Origin: Streptomyces sp. GESEQ-4
GTDB taxonomy: Bacteria > Actinomycetota > Actinomycetes > Streptomycetales > Streptomycetaceae
Reading direction: 5' to 3'
NCBI RefSeq assembly: GCF_017948455.1
Contig: NZ_JAFFSU010000001.1
Location: forward strand, 682,001-746,000
Length of the DNA stretch: 64,000 nt
Position 1 is the stretch's first letter; each line of letters opens with the position of its first letter. The position numbers were made by a program, and so were the translations under genes. Below are positions 1-9,574 of this stretch, piece by piece. The notes under the pieces were generated by a model. That model was not told the DNA's origin. It was given only the letters and a program-made list of their open reading frames with translations, and made no database searches.

Positions 1-711
1 TCCGCCTCCGGAATCGGCCTCGCCGTCGCCCGCCGGCTGGGCCAGAGCGGCGCGGCAGTCGTCATCGCCGACTACAACCTCGAAGGCGCCGAAGAGGCCG
101 CGGAGCAGCTGAAGTCGGAGGGCATCAAGGCGGCCGCCGTACGCGTGGACGTCTCCGACGCCGCCTCGGTCGAGGCCGCCGTACGCTTCACCGTCGACAC
201 CTTCGGCGCCCTGCACCTGGCCGTGAACAACGCGGGTATCGGTGCCGACGGCACCCCCGTCGGCGAGTACGACATCGACGTCTGGAACCGTGTCGTGCGC
301 ACCGACCTCGACGGCGTCTTCTACTCGATGCGCTACGAGATCCCCGCCATGCAGACCGCCGGTGCGGGCGCCATCGTCAACGTCGCGTCCATCCTCGGCT
401 CCGTCGGCTGGGCGGGCTCCTCGGCCTACGTCGCCGCCAAGCACGGCGTCCTCGGCCTGACCAAGGCTGCCGCGCTCGAGTACGCCGACAAGGGCATCCG
501 TATCAACGCCGTCGGCCCCGGCTTCATCGAGACCCCCGCCCTGCAGGCCATGGACCAGGACGCCTACAACGGCCTCACCGCCCTGCACGCCACCGGCCGC
601 CTGGGCCGCCCCGAGGAGGTCGCCGACCTGGTCGCCTTCCTCCTCTCCGACCGCGCGTCCTTCATCCACGGCAGCTACCACCTCGTCGACGGCGGCTACA
701 CCGCCCGCTGA
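1..711 (+). CDS. SDR family NAD(P)-dependent oxidoreductase, 5' end cut off by window
   Basis: The frame is open from base 1 to the TGA at 709-711. The first visible residues, SASGIGLA, are the end of the TGxxxGIG dinucleotide-binding motif, so only about 10-20 residues are missing. Further classical SDR marks are the NNAG motif (VNNAGIG), the catalytic serine region, the YxxxK pair (SAYVAAK), and the C-terminal VDGGYTAR typical of the FabG-like group. It should be a cytoplasmic tetrameric dehydrogenase/reductase; substrate cannot be read. It converges on the DUF72 gene with a 34 bp gap. Confidence 0.93.
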   Translation, partial: SASGIGLAVARRLGQSGAAVVIADYNLEGAEEAAEQLKSEGIKAAAVRVDVSDAASVEAAVRFTVDTFGALHLAVNNAGIGADGTPVGEYDIDVWNRVVRTDLDGVFYSMRYEIPAMQTAGAGAIVNVASILGSVGWAGSSAYVAAKHGVLGLTKAAALEYADKGIRINAVGPGFIETPALQAMDQDAYNGLTALHATGRLGRPEEVADLVAFLLSDRASFIHGSYHLVDGGYTAR

Positions 712-745
712 ACCGAGCGCTGTGCCGACCACCGGACGTGGGAGG

Positions 746-1615
746 TCAGGGCCCGGGCCGAGGTGTGAGCAATTGGCGCAACGACTGTGCGGCGCGTACG
801 GCGGCGTCCGCGCAGCAGTTGTTGAACAGGACGTGGAGTTCGTCGCAACGGTCGGCCATCGAGTGCAGCCGTGGTAACCACTCCGCCAGTTCGCCGGTCG
901 TGTACGTGTGCCGGAACCGGTCCTCCTTGCTGCCGGTTCCCCACGACTTGCTCCGCCCATGAAAGCGTGCGACCGCCAGCCGTGGTGTGGTGACGGTGGT
1001 GACCGGAGGGACCGCGTCGGGCACCGACTGCGCCATGTCCACAGCCACAGCGCTCATGCCCAGCCGTGCGAGCAACTGTGAGGACGCGTCCCGCCGTTCC
1101 GCCCGCCACCACTCGGGATGCCGGAACTCCACGGCGACCGGCCACCTTTCCGTGCGCTGGGCGCACTGTCGCAGGACTGCTTCGGCGTGGGCACCGGGCG
1201 TGAACCAGGGCGGAAACTGGAACAGTACGGTGCCCAGCCGTCCGGCCCGCCGCAGCGGTTCGAGTGCCGTGGCGAACCGCTGCCACACCTCGTCAAGCAG
1301 CCCCGGATCCGCGGCGTTTCGGGCCTGGGCGTCCCGCAGATCGGCGGGCAGGGCTGCGGCGCGTGTCGGATGCCCCGTGAGTAGCGAGAATGCCTTTACG
1401 TCGAACCGGAAGCCGTTCGGTGTCCGCTCAACCCACAGACCGCTGTTGCGCTCTCTGGGCAGGCCATAGTAAGTAGCGTCCACCTCCACCAGGGGGAACC
1501 GTTCCGCGTAGTACTGCAGCCGCCCCGCCGCGTCCCGCCGCCCGGGTGGGTACCAGCCACTGGACATCAGTGCCGGATCCGTCCAGGAACATGTGCCGAC
1601 CAGAATCCTGCCCAT
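746..1615 (-). CDS. DUF72 domain-containing protein (YecE-like)
   Basis: 289 aa. It opens with ILVGTCSWTDPALMSSGWYP, followed by the PLVEVDATYYGLP segment and the NGFRFDVKAF segment, the hallmarks of the DUF72/YecE family, a TIM-barrel fold of unknown biochemical role. A second conserved block near the C-terminus reads LHVLFNNCCADAA. Family members are usually 240-300 aa, so it is full length. No signal peptide; cytoplasmic. It is convergent with the upstream SDR and separated from the two-component remnant by about 60 bp. Confidence 0.9.
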   Translation of the reverse strand: MGRILVGTCSWTDPALMSSGWYPPGRRDAAGRLQYYAERFPLVEVDATYYGLPRERNSGLWVERTPNGFRFDVKAFSLLTGHPTRAAALPADLRDAQARNAADPGLLDEVWQRFATALEPLRRAGRLGTVLFQFPPWFTPGAHAEAVLRQCAQRTERWPVAVEFRHPEWWRAERRDASSQLLARLGMSAVAVDMAQSVPDAVPPVTTVTTPRLAVARFHGRSKSWGTGSKEDRFRHTYTTGELAEWLPRLHSMADRCDELHVLFNNCCADAAVRAAQSLRQLLTPRPGP

Positions 1616-1673
1616 GCCCGACCGGTAGCCCGGGATCGCCGCCCGACACCTCTGCGAAGCTCGCCCGTGGATG

Positions 1674-2030
1674 TCAGGAGTTGGCGTGGAGCTTGGCCAT
1701 GGCCCGGTTGATATGGGTTTTCGCGGTCATCGGGCTGATCACCATGCGGTCGGCGATCGCACGAGGAATCCGGCGGCGCCGGCGCGCAGCGCGTTGAAGA
1801 CGTATTCGTCCAAGCCGTAGTTGGTCAGGATGACGACGTGCACCTGGGCCAGGGCCGGGTCGGCGGCGATGCGCCGGGTCGCCTCGATGCCGTCGAGGGC
1901 GGTGACGCGTTCACGCATGCCGAGCAGCCCGATGCCGGACATCAGGGGATCCGCATCCCCAACGCCCGCGCCCGCTGCCGGTACCCGGGCGTCAGGGTTC
2001 CGTCGGCGCAAGACCGTATGCAATCCCGCA
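1674..2030 (-). pseudogene. Collapsed two-component system: histidine kinase tail fused to a LuxR response regulator remnant
   Basis: Read on the minus strand, GIGLLGMRERVTALDG matches the last part of a NarL-type sensor kinase ATPase domain. It runs directly into IEATRRIAADPALAQVHVVI and then a receiver tail ending AGAAGFLV, which belongs to a response regulator. The start of the regulator is missing: a DG shared by both genes seems to be the deletion joint. After GFLV the frame shifts and the sequence jumps to IADRMVISPMTAKTHINRAM, the recognition part of a LuxR HTH, ending at a TGA (1676-1674). At least two internal deletions are needed, so no working kinase or regulator can be made. The left boundary is exact; the right boundary is approximate. 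Confidence 0.8.
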
Positions 2031-2049
2031 CCCACACGCGTCACATCCG

Positions 2050-2078
2050 TTGACTTGCACCCCTCGCGGCTCTACTTT
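2050..2078 (+). promoter_or_regulatory. Predicted housekeeping promoter of the alpha-galactosidase gene
   Basis: TTGACT (2050-2055), 17 bp spacer, TACTTT (2073-2078), a good match to the vegetative sigma consensus. It leaves a 5' leader of about 70 nt. The leader region contains the dyad TCGGATAACCGA (2097-2108) and a similar downstream GTTCGATATTTCGG, which could be regulator sites for sugar control; that part is conjecture. Confidence 0.55.
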
Positions 2079-2155
2079 CAGCGCGCGCCGCACTGTTCGG
2101 ATAACCGATCCTCGTTCGATATTTCGGCCATCTCGGCCGTCGGCAAAGGAGCCGC

Positions 2156-4102
2156 ATGTTCCGCACCCTCGTCCTGCGCACCGTCGCCTTACTGGCGGCC
2201 GTGGCAGCCGTACTCCTCGTCGCCAACCCGAGCGCACCGCTCAAAGCGGCCCCGGCCGCCGTGGCGACCCGTCAGATACCGGTCCCCACCCCCCCGATGG
2301 GCTGGGCCTCCTGGAACAGCTTCGCCGCGAAGATCGACTACAACGTGATCAAGCAGCAGGTCGACGCGTTCGTCGCCGCCGGTCTGCCGGCCGCCGGATA
2401 CAAGTACATCAACATCGACGAAGGCTGGTGGCAGGGCACCCGCGACAGCGCCGGCAACATCACCGTCGACGAGGCCGAGTGGCCGGGCGGTATGAAGGCC
2501 ATCGCCGACTACATCCACAGCAAGGGCCTGAAGGCGGGCATCTACACCGACGCGGGCAAGGACGGCTGCGGCTACTACTTCCCGACGGGCCGCCCCGCCG
2601 CGCCGGGTTCGGGCAGTGAGGGCCACTACGAGCAGGACATGCTCCAGTTCTCCAAGTGGGGCTTCGACTTCGTCAAGGTCGACTGGTGCGGCGGCGACGC
2701 CGAAGGGCTCGACGCGAAGTCGACGTACCAGGCCATCAGCGACGCGATCGCCAAGGCCACGGCGACCACGGGCCGTCCGCTCACCCTCTCGATCTGCAAC
2801 TGGGGCAAGCAGAACCCCTGGAACTGGGCCCCGGGCCAGGGCGCGATGTGGCGGACCAACACCGACATCATCTACTGGGGCAACCAGCCCTCCATGTCGA
2901 GCCTGCTCGCCAACTACGACACCAACCTGCACCCCACCGCCCAGCACACCGGCTACTACAACGACCCCGACATGCTGATGGTCGGCATGGACGGCTTCAC
3001 CGCCGCCCAGAACCGCACCCATATGAACCTCTGGGCGATCTCCGGCGCCCCGCTCCTCGCCGGCAACAACCTCGCGACGATGACCGCCGAGACCGCGAAC
3101 ATCCTCAAGAACCCCGAGGTCATCGCCGTGGACCAGGACCCGCGCGGCCTCCAGGGCGTCGAGGTCGCCGAGGACACCACGGGAGCGCAGGTCTACGGCA
3201 AGGTCCTGTCCGGCACCGGCAACCGCGCCGTCGTCCTCCTCAACCGCACCTCGGCCGCGAAGAACATCACCGTCCGCTGGGCCGACCTCGGCCTGACGAA
3301 CGCCTCCGCGACCGTCCGGGACCTGTGGGCGCGGCAGAACGTGGGGTCGCACGCCACCGGCTACACGGCCAATGTTCCGGCGGGCGGCTCGGTGATGCTC
3401 AGGGTCACCGGCGGCACGGAGGCGGCGGGCAGCACGTACACACCCGCTTCCACCGGACGCTTCAACGGCGTGACGGCGGCGAACACGGGCGTGAAGGTCG
3501 TGGACGTCTCCTACACCAACAACACCTCCGCGACCCGCACGGCGACCCTCCAGGTCAACGGCCAGACCAGCACCACGGTCGCCTTCCCGCCGACCGGATC
3601 CGCCGCGGGCACCGTCTCCGTCCAGGTCTCCCTCTCCAAGGGCTCCGCCAACACCCTCACGTTCACCGGCGGCCCCGCCGTCGAGGGCATCGCGGTCCGC
3701 CCCCTGCCCGGCACCAACGGCAACCAGGTCGTCGGCGCCCAGTCGTCCCGCTGCCTGGACGTCCACGACAACACCATCACCAACGGCATCCAGGCCGAGC
3801 TGTGGGACTGCAACGGAGGCCGCAACCAGTCCTGGACGTACACCTCCCGCAAGGAACTCGTGGTGTACGGCAACAAGTGCCTCGACGCCTACAACCTGGG
3901 CACGACCAACGGCACCAAGGTCGTGATCTGGGACTGCAACGGCCAGGCGAACCAGCAGTGGAACGTCAACGGCGACGGGACGATCACCAACGTCCACGCC
4001 GGTCTGTGTCTCGACGCATCCAACGCGGGCACGGCCAACCGCACCCCGCTGGTGCTGTGGTCCTGCGGCACGGGCGCCAACCAGAAGTGGACGCTCACCT
4101 AA
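2156..4102 (+). CDS. Secreted GH27 alpha-galactosidase with C-terminal ricin-type lectin domain
   Basis: 648 aa. A Sec signal peptide covers residues 1 to about 35. The GH27 barrel starts at PPMGWASWNSF (about 47-56). The nucleophile is Asp176 in KVDWCGG and the acid/base, by comparison with human alpha-galactosidase A, is Asp237 in WRTNTDI; NDPDML follows at 269-274. A beta-sandwich CBM-like segment (about 430-530) precedes a ricin B trefoil with three repeats, each a CLD start and a QxW end (QSW, QQW, QKW), so the protein should bind polymeric galactosides such as galactomannan side chains and release galactose. RBS AAAGGAG is 5 bp before ATG. Codon 12 is TTA (2189-2191), so translation should depend on the bldA tRNA. 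Confidence 0.95.
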   Translation: MFRTLVLRTVALLAAVAAVLLVANPSAPLKAAPAAVATRQIPVPTPPMGWASWNSFAAKIDYNVIKQQVDAFVAAGLPAAGYKYINIDEGWWQGTRDSAGNITVDEAEWPGGMKAIADYIHSKGLKAGIYTDAGKDGCGYYFPTGRPAAPGSGSEGHYEQDMLQFSKWGFDFVKVDWCGGDAEGLDAKSTYQAISDAIAKATATTGRPLTLSICNWGKQNPWNWAPGQGAMWRTNTDIIYWGNQPSMSSLLANYDTNLHPTAQHTGYYNDPDMLMVGMDGFTAAQNRTHMNLWAISGAPLLAGNNLATMTAETANILKNPEVIAVDQDPRGLQGVEVAEDTTGAQVYGKVLSGTGNRAVVLLNRTSAAKNITVRWADLGLTNASATVRDLWARQNVGSHATGYTANVPAGGSVMLRVTGGTEAAGSTYTPASTGRFNGVTAANTGVKVVDVSYTNNTSATRTATLQVNGQTSTTVAFPPTGSAAGTVSVQVSLSKGSANTLTFTGGPAVEGIAVRPLPGTNGNQVVGAQSSRCLDVHDNTITNGIQAELWDCNGGRNQSWTYTSRKELVVYGNKCLDAYNLGTTNGTKVVIWDCNGQANQQWNVNGDGTITNVHAGLCLDASNAGTANRTPLVLWSCGTGANQKWTLT

Positions 4103-4116
4103 GCGCTCCGCTGGAG

Positions 4117-4217
4117 GTGCCGCGATGGGCCGTCGTTCCGCTGCGGCGCCGTCGTGGCTGGTCGCGCCCACGCGGCGGAGCCGCATATAGATACAGCCCC
4201 GCGCCCCTTTGGGGCGC
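4117..4217 (+). repeat. Convergent-gene repeat, copy A, with terminator hairpin
   Basis: About 100 bp, ending in the hairpin GCGCCCC-TTT-GGGGCGC (4201-4217). It shares long identical runs with copies at 13154, 25780, 30210 (inverted) and 62129 (inverted), including TGGCTGGTCGCGCCCACG. It lies between the converging alpha-galactosidase and SnoaL-like genes and is likely a bidirectional terminator. Confidence 0.8.
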
Positions 4218-4257
4218 TTCCGACCGCCCCGGCCGTCATGGCCGGGGCGGCGGACGG

Positions 4258-4611
4258 CTACTCGTCCCAGGCCTGGATCATGGTCTGCTCGGCGATCTTG
4301 CCGTCGCGCAGCGACACCATCGACTCGGAGAGGACCCGGACGCCGTCCGAGTACTCGCAGGACTCGCTGAACGCGAGGTCGTCGCCCTGGACGACGCACC
4401 GCTCCAGCTTGTGCGACTTGATGTCGCGGCTGTAGACGTCGGCGAGCATCTCGGCGATCTCGTCCCGGCCGTGCAGGACCTTGGGGTGGCTGGGCTGGGT
4501 GTTGCGGTCCACGATCCGCAGCTCCGCGTCGTCCGCGTAGAGCGAGAGGAGCGGCTGCTCGGAGTGTCCTTCTATGGCCTGGCGCAGTGTGTTGCTGTCG
4601 AACGTGCCCAT
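4258..4611 (-). CDS. SnoaL-like / nuclear transport factor 2-like protein
   Basis: 117 aa. The pattern of an N-terminal helix, then LLSLYADDAELRIVDRNT, HGRDEIAEMLADVY, and alternating strands ending LRDGKIAEQTMIQAWDE is that of the SnoaL/ketosteroid-isomerase-like cone fold. Such proteins bind small hydrophobic ligands or act as isomerases or cyclases; no catalytic residue can be assigned. Two adjacent ATGs exist; the one at 4611 sits 7 bp from a strong GGAGG, the other (4614) only 4 bp. It diverges from the aldehyde dehydrogenase gene over 192 bp. Confidence 0.85.
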   Translation of the reverse strand: MGTFDSNTLRQAIEGHSEQPLLSLYADDAELRIVDRNTQPSHPKVLHGRDEIAEMLADVYSRDIKSHKLERCVVQGDDLAFSESCEYSDGVRVLSESMVSLRDGKIAEQTMIQAWDE

Positions 4612-4724
4612 CATCGACCTCCTTCGAAGGCGGCGGCCCGACGGGGAGCGGGCCATGCGAGCCCTCACCTCCGAGGCTCCTCTGCCCCGCCTGGCCAGGC
4701 AAGCGCAGCCGCGGCCTGAGACCC

Positions 4725-4753
4725 TTGACATAGCCGCACCCGGCTCGCAGCAT
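4725..4753 (+). promoter_or_regulatory. Possible promoter for the aldehyde dehydrogenase gene
   Basis: A perfect -35 TTGACA (4725-4730) is followed after 17 bp by CAGCAT (4748-4753), a weak -10 matching at positions 2, 5 and 6. It lies 50 bp upstream of the ATG at 4804. Confidence 0.4.
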
Positions 4754-4803
4754 GCGCGGTAGAGTGGATCAACTTTCACACGGCGAACACAAAGGTCGGC
4801 GCC

Positions 4804-6264
4804 ATGCCCATCACGCGTGAACTGTTCATCGGCGGCAAGGACGTGCCCGCCGCCTCCGGCCGCACCACGGAGGACGTCAATCCGTATACGGGGGAGGTGT
4901 ACGCGACGGTCGCCGCGGCCGGACCCGAGGACGTGCGCCGGGCCGTGGACGCCGCCGACGCGGCGTTCGAGGAGTGGGCGGCGCTCGCGCCCTTCGCGCG
5001 CCGGGCGATCTTCCTGAAGGCGGCCGACCTGCTGGACGCCCGCGGCGATCAGGTCGCCGAGCTGATGGCGAACGAGGCCGGCGGCACCCGCCCCTGGGCG
5101 TACTTCAACGTGGCCCTCGCGGCGAACATGCTGCGCGAGGCGGCGGCCGCCGTCACCGCGCCGCGCGGTGAGGTGCTCAACGCCCAGGCGCAGGGCGCGC
5201 TGGGGCTGGCGGTGCGTGAACCGCTGGGCGTGGTCGCCGCGTTCGCGCCATGGAACGCGCCGGTCATCCTCGGCGTACGGGCCGTCGCGGCGCCGCTCGC
5301 GGCGGGCAACACCGTGGTGGTCAAGCCGAGCGAGGACGCGCCGATCGCCTGCGGGCTGCTGGTCGCCGACGTGCTGCGCGAGGCGGGACTCCCGGACGGC
5401 GTGCTGAACGTCGTCACCAACGCCCGTGAGGACGCCGCCGAGGTCGCCGAGGCGCTGGTCGCCGACCCGCGGGTGCGAGGCGTGAACTTCACCGGCTCGA
5501 CCCCCGTGGGCCGGATCATCGGCGAGCACGCGGCCCGCCATCTCAAGCCCGCCGTCCTGGAGTTGGGCGGCAAGAACGCGGTGATCGTGCTCGACGACGC
5601 CGACGTGGAATACGCCGTCAACGCGGCCGTCTTCAGCGTGTTCATGAACGCCGGCCAGATCTGCATGTCCGGTGACCGCATCCTCGTCCACGAGTCGCTC
5701 GCCGCGGAGTTCACCGAGCGCTTCACCACGAAGGTCGCCTCCTTGCAGTCCGGTGACCCGGGCGACCCGCACACCGTGGTCGGCCCGCTGGTGGCCGCGT
5801 CGTCCGCGCAGCGCGTGGCCGGACTGGTGCGGGACGCCGTCGCCAAGGGGGCCAAGGTCCTCGTCGGCGGCGGGGAGCCGGAGGGGGCGGTGCACCCCGC
5901 GACCGTCCTCACGGAGGTGCCGAAGGAGGCCGACCTGTACCACGCCGAGGCGTTCGGGCCGGTGTGCGTGGTCGAGTCGTTCGCCGACGACGCCACCGCC
6001 GTCACTCTCGCCAACGACACGGAGAACGGCCTGACCTGCGGCATCATCACCGAGAACGCCACTCACGGGCTGGCCGTCGCCCGCCGGATCCGGACCGGGA
6101 TCGTGCACGTCAACGACCAGTCGGTGGCCGACGAACCGCACGCCCCGTTCGGCGGTGCCAAGGCCTCCGGATACGGGCGGTTCGGCGGTCGCTGGGGCAT
6201 CGAGGCCTTCTCCAACACCCGCTGGGTGACCATCGCCACCCAGCAGGCCCACTACCCCTTCTGA
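4804..6264 (+). CDS. NAD(P)-dependent aldehyde dehydrogenase (aromatic aldehyde type)
   Basis: 486 aa, the normal length for the ALDH superfamily. Catalytic set visible: Asn151 in PWN, Glu253 in LELGGKN, and nucleophile Cys287 in GQICMS. FTGSTPVGR is the cofactor-binding turn. The GQICM active site and the MPITRELFIGG opening resemble the salicylaldehyde/benzaldehyde/vanillin dehydrogenase branch, so an aromatic aldehyde is the likeliest substrate, though that is inference. Start: ATG 4804 with a weak AAAGG upstream. It converges on the ABC exporter with a 9 bp gap. Confidence 0.93.
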   Translation: MPITRELFIGGKDVPAASGRTTEDVNPYTGEVYATVAAAGPEDVRRAVDAADAAFEEWAALAPFARRAIFLKAADLLDARGDQVAELMANEAGGTRPWAYFNVALAANMLREAAAAVTAPRGEVLNAQAQGALGLAVREPLGVVAAFAPWNAPVILGVRAVAAPLAAGNTVVVKPSEDAPIACGLLVADVLREAGLPDGVLNVVTNAREDAAEVAEALVADPRVRGVNFTGSTPVGRIIGEHAARHLKPAVLELGGKNAVIVLDDADVEYAVNAAVFSVFMNAGQICMSGDRILVHESLAAEFTERFTTKVASLQSGDPGDPHTVVGPLVAASSAQRVAGLVRDAVAKGAKVLVGGGEPEGAVHPATVLTEVPKEADLYHAEAFGPVCVVESFADDATAVTLANDTENGLTCGIITENATHGLAVARRIRTGIVHVNDQSVADEPHAPFGGAKASGYGRFGGRWGIEAFSNTRWVTIATQQAHYPF

Positions 6265-6276
6265 CCGGCCCGGTCA
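6261..6276. terminator. Palindrome containing both stop codons of convergent genes
   Basis: CTGACCGG, one base, then CCGGTCAG. The TGA of the aldehyde dehydrogenase (6262-6264) and that of the ABC exporter (6276-6274) are the mirrored outer parts of this dyad. As RNA it would fold on either strand, giving a compact two-way terminator; no U-tract is present. Confidence 0.45.
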
Positions 6277-8028
6277 GCCGGCCGTCGCCAGGAACTGCGT
6301 GGCCGCCAGCTCCGCGTACAGCGGGTCGGCGGCCACGAGTTCGCGGTGCGTGCCCACCGCGCGTACCTTGCCCGCGTCCATGACGACGATCCGGTCGGCC
6401 ATCGTCACCGTCGACAGCCGGTGGGCGACCACGAGCACGGTCGTCGTACGGGCGACATCGGCGACGGTGTCCCGCAGCGCCGCCTCGTTCACCGCGTCCA
6501 GCTGCGACGTGGCCTCGTCCAGGAGCAGCAGCCGGGGGCGGCGCAGCAGGGCACGGGCGATGGCGACCCGTTGACGTTCACCGCCGGACAGCTTGGTGCC
6601 GCGATGCCCGACGAGCGTCTCCAGACCGCCCGGCAGCCTGTCCACCATGCCGTCCAGCCGGGTCGTCTTCAGCACCCGCGCCAGGGCCGCGTCGTCCGCG
6701 TCCGGGTTCCCCAGCAGCAGGTTCTCCCGCAGCGAGCCCGACAGCACCGGCGCGTCCTGCTCGACGTAGCCGATCGCGGACCGCAGCTGGGCCAGCTCCC
6801 AGTCCGCCAGATCCCGGCCGTCGACGGTGATCACGCCGGACTCGGGGTCGTAGAACCGCTCGATGAGCGAGAAGACGGTGGTCTTGCCGGCGCCGGACGG
6901 GCCGACGAACGCCGTCATGCCCTGCGCGGGCACCTCGAACGTCACTCCGTGGTGGACGTACGGCAGGTCGTCGGCGTACCGGAAACGGACGTCGGTGAAG
7001 GCGAGCGCGGCCGGCTGTGCGCCGGGCGAGGGCAGCGGGGCGGGCAGGGCGGCCGGCTCGGCGGGCAGCGCCAGCGCCTCCTGGATACGGGCGAGGGCCG
7101 CGGCGCCCGTCTGGTACTGGGTGATCGCGCCGACGACCTGCTGGATCGGCGACATCAGATAGAAGACGTACAGCAGGAACGCCACCAGGGTGCCGACGTC
7201 GACCGCGCCGGTCGCGACCCGTGCCCCGCCCACCGCGAGGACGGTGATGAACGCGATCTGCATCGCGAGACCGGCCGTATTGCCCGCCGCCGCCGACCAC
7301 TTGGCGGCCCGCACGCTCTGCCGCCAGGACTCCTCGGCCGCCGAGTGCAGCGTCTGCTCCTCGCGGTGCTCCGCGCCGGACGCCTTCACCGTGCGCAGCG
7401 CGCCCAGGATTCGCTCCAGCGAGGCGCCCATCACGCCGACCGCGTCCTGCGCCTGCTTGCTCGCCCGGTTGATGCGCGGCACGATCACGCCGAGGATCGT
7501 GCCCGCGCCGAAGATCACGGCCACGGTGACGCCGAGCAGGACCGGATCGACCAGGCCCATCATCACGATCGTCGCGACGAGCGTGAGCCCGCCCGTGCCG
7601 ATGCCCACCAGCGAGTCGGTGGTGACCTCACGCAGCAAGGTGGTGTCGGAGGTGATCCGGGCCATCAGGTCACCCGGCTCGCTGCGGTCCACGGCCGCGA
7701 TCCGCAGCCGCAGCAGATACGACGACAGCGCGCGCCGCGCGCCGAGCACCACCGACTCGGCCGTGCGCCGCAGCACATACCCGCCCAGCGCGCCCACCGC
7801 CGCGTTGGCGACCACCAGACCCGACATGACGAGGAGCGCGCCGGTGATGGTCCGGTCGTGCGAGAGGTCGTCGATCAACTCCCGTGCCACCAGCGGCAGC
7901 AGCAGCCCGGTGGCGCCGGTGACGAGGGAGAGCACGGCACCCGCCAGCAGGGCCCAGCGGTGGGGTCTGACGTAACCGAGAAGGAGCCGCCACGTGGGCG
8001 TACTGCTCTTCGTCGCTGCGATGCTCAC
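6274..8028 (-). CDS. ABC transporter, fused permease and ATPase (exporter type)
   Basis: 584 aa half-transporter: a six-helix transmembrane domain (about 1-320), then a nucleotide-binding domain with Walker [10 protein letters not shown] (about 376), signature LSGGERQR (about 480), Walker [10 protein letters not shown] (about 500) and the H-loop VVAHRLS. This architecture exports drugs, lipids or peptides and works as a homo- or heterodimer; no partner is adjacent, so a homodimer is likely. GTG start at 8028 behind AAGGAG. Its promoter region is shared with the divergent CsoR/FrmR-family regulator and contains that family's operator-like palindrome, so co-regulation is plausible. Confidence 0.93.
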   Translation of the reverse strand: MSIAATKSSTPTWRLLLGYVRPHRWALLAGAVLSLVTGATGLLLPLVARELIDDLSHDRTITGALLVMSGLVVANAAVGALGGYVLRRTAESVVLGARRALSSYLLRLRIAAVDRSEPGDLMARITSDTTLLREVTTDSLVGIGTGGLTLVATIVMMGLVDPVLLGVTVAVIFGAGTILGVIVPRINRASKQAQDAVGVMGASLERILGALRTVKASGAEHREEQTLHSAAEESWRQSVRAAKWSAAAGNTAGLAMQIAFITVLAVGGARVATGAVDVGTLVAFLLYVFYLMSPIQQVVGAITQYQTGAAALARIQEALALPAEPAALPAPLPSPGAQPAALAFTDVRFRYADDLPYVHHGVTFEVPAQGMTAFVGPSGAGKTTVFSLIERFYDPESGVITVDGRDLADWELAQLRSAIGYVEQDAPVLSGSLRENLLLGNPDADDAALARVLKTTRLDGMVDRLPGGLETLVGHRGTKLSGGERQRVAIARALLRRPRLLLLDEATSQLDAVNEAALRDTVADVARTTTVLVVAHRLSTVTMADRIVVMDAGKVRAVGTHRELVAADPLYAELAATQFLATAG

Positions 8029-8073
8029 GGCGCTCCTTGGGAGTCGGGCGGAGTCTTCAGGCTACGAGGTAAA

Positions 8074-8392
<319 letters not shown>

Positions 8393-8425
8393 AGGTACCT
8401 GTGACTTGATCCGGCGGGTGACGTT

Positions 8426-8435
8426 ACTGATCAGT
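8426..8435. promoter_or_regulatory. Short perfect palindrome upstream of the mycothiol dehydrogenase gene
   Basis: ACTGATCAGT in the 93 bp gap before the dehydrogenase. It differs from the upstream ATACCC site, so if functional it binds another regulator. Short palindromes arise by chance; weak support. Confidence 0.25.
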
Positions 8436-8485
8436 CGCACGTAGTGTCGACTGGCCAGGACATCGTTGGTGAAAGGGGTCCCACC

Positions 8486-9574
8486 ATGGCGCAGGAAGTA
8501 CGCGGCGTGATCGCACCGGGCAAGGACGAGCCCGTCAGGGTGGAGACGATCCTCGTACCCGACCCGGGGCCGGGAGAGGCCGTCGTCCAGGTCCAGGCCT
8601 GCGGGGTCTGCCACACCGACCTGCACTACAAGCAGGGCGGCATCAACGACGAGTTCCCCTTCCTGCTGGGCCACGAGGCCGCCGGTGTCGTGGAGGCGGT
8701 CGGCGACGGCGTCACGGACGTCGCCCCCGGCGACTTCGTCATCCTCAACTGGCGTGCGGTGTGCGGCCAGTGCCGGGCCTGTCTGCGCGGCCGGCCCTGG
8801 TACTGCTTCGACACGCACAACGCCAAGCAGAAGATGACCCTCGCCTCGACCGGGCAGGAGCTGTCCCCGGCCCTCGGCATCGGCGCCTTCGCCGAGAAGA
8901 CGCTCGTCGCCGCCGGACAGTGCACCAAGGTCGACCCGGCGGTCTCGGCGGCCGTGGCCGGGCTGCTCGGCTGCGGGGTGATGGCGGGCATCGGCGCCGC
9001 CATCAACACCGGCAACGTCGGGCGCGGCGACACGGTCGCGGTCATCGGCTGCGGCGGCGTCGGCGATGCGGCGATCGCCGGGGCGAACCTGGCAGGCGCC
9101 GCGAAGATCATCGCGGTGGACATCGACCAGCGGAAGCTGGAGAAGGCCCGCTCGATGGGCGCCACCCACACGGTCAACTCCAAGGAGACCGACCCCGTCG
9201 AGGCGATCCGCGAGCTGACCGGCGGTTTCGGCGCCGATGTCGTCATCGAGGCGGTCGGCCGCCCGGAGACGTACCAGCAGGCCTTCTACGCCCGCGATCT
9301 CGCCGGCACGGTCGTCCTCGTCGGCGTCCCCACCCCCGAGATGAAGCTCGAACTGCCCCTGCTGGACGTCTTCGGACGGGGCGGCGCGCTCAAGTCCTCC
9401 TGGTACGGCGACTGTCTGCCCTCCCGCGACTTCCCCATGCTGATCGACCTGCATCAGCAGGGCCGCCTGGACCTGGAGGCGTTCGTGACCGAGACGATCC
9501 AACTCGACGAGGTGGAGAAGGCCTTCGAGCGGATGCACCACGGCGACGTCCTGCGCTCGGTGGTGGTGCTCTGA
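8486..9574 (+). CDS. S-(hydroxymethyl)mycothiol dehydrogenase / S-nitrosomycothiol reductase (zinc alcohol dehydrogenase class III)
   Basis: 362 aa. Catalytic zinc ligands Cys39 (ACGVCHTD) and His63-Glu64 (LGHEAAG); structural zinc ligands Cys93, 96, 99 and 107. The Rossmann motif [10 protein letters not shown] follows the zinc half. The [20 protein letters not shown] block and overall length match the mycothiol-dependent formaldehyde dehydrogenases of actinobacteria, which oxidise the formaldehyde-mycothiol adduct to S-formylmycothiol and also reduce S-nitrosomycothiol. Start ATG 8486 with AAAGGGG 6-7 bp upstream. Its stop overlaps the next start (TGATG), so the two are translationally coupled. 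Confidence 0.94.
   Translation: MAQEVRGVIAPGKDEPVRVETILVPDPGPGEAVVQVQACGVCHTDLHYKQGGINDEFPFLLGHEAAGVVEAVGDGVTDVAPGDFVILNWRAVCGQCRACLRGRPWYCFDTHNAKQKMTLASTGQELSPALGIGAFAEKTLVAAGQCTKVDPAVSAAVAGLLGCGVMAGIGAAINTGNVGRGDTVAVIGCGGVGDAAIAGANLAGAAKIIAVDIDQRKLEKARSMGATHTVNSKETDPVEAIRELTGGFGADVVIEAVGRPETYQQAFYARDLAGTVVLVGVPTPEMKLELPLLDVFGRGGALKSSWYGDCLPSRDFPMLIDLHQQGRLDLEAFVTETIQLDEVEKAFERMHHGDVLRSVVVL

Noticed and set aside
749..758. GGCCCGGGCC palindrome near the DUF72 stop
   Set aside because: Such GC-only palindromes are expected by chance at this base composition; no flanking stem.
2189..4753. Very long open frame on the minus strand opposite the alpha-galactosidase gene
   Set aside because: High-GC third-codon-position shadow: low-complexity Arg/Gly/Val/Ala-rich translation, no family motif, and the + strand gene has intact GH27 catalytic residues.
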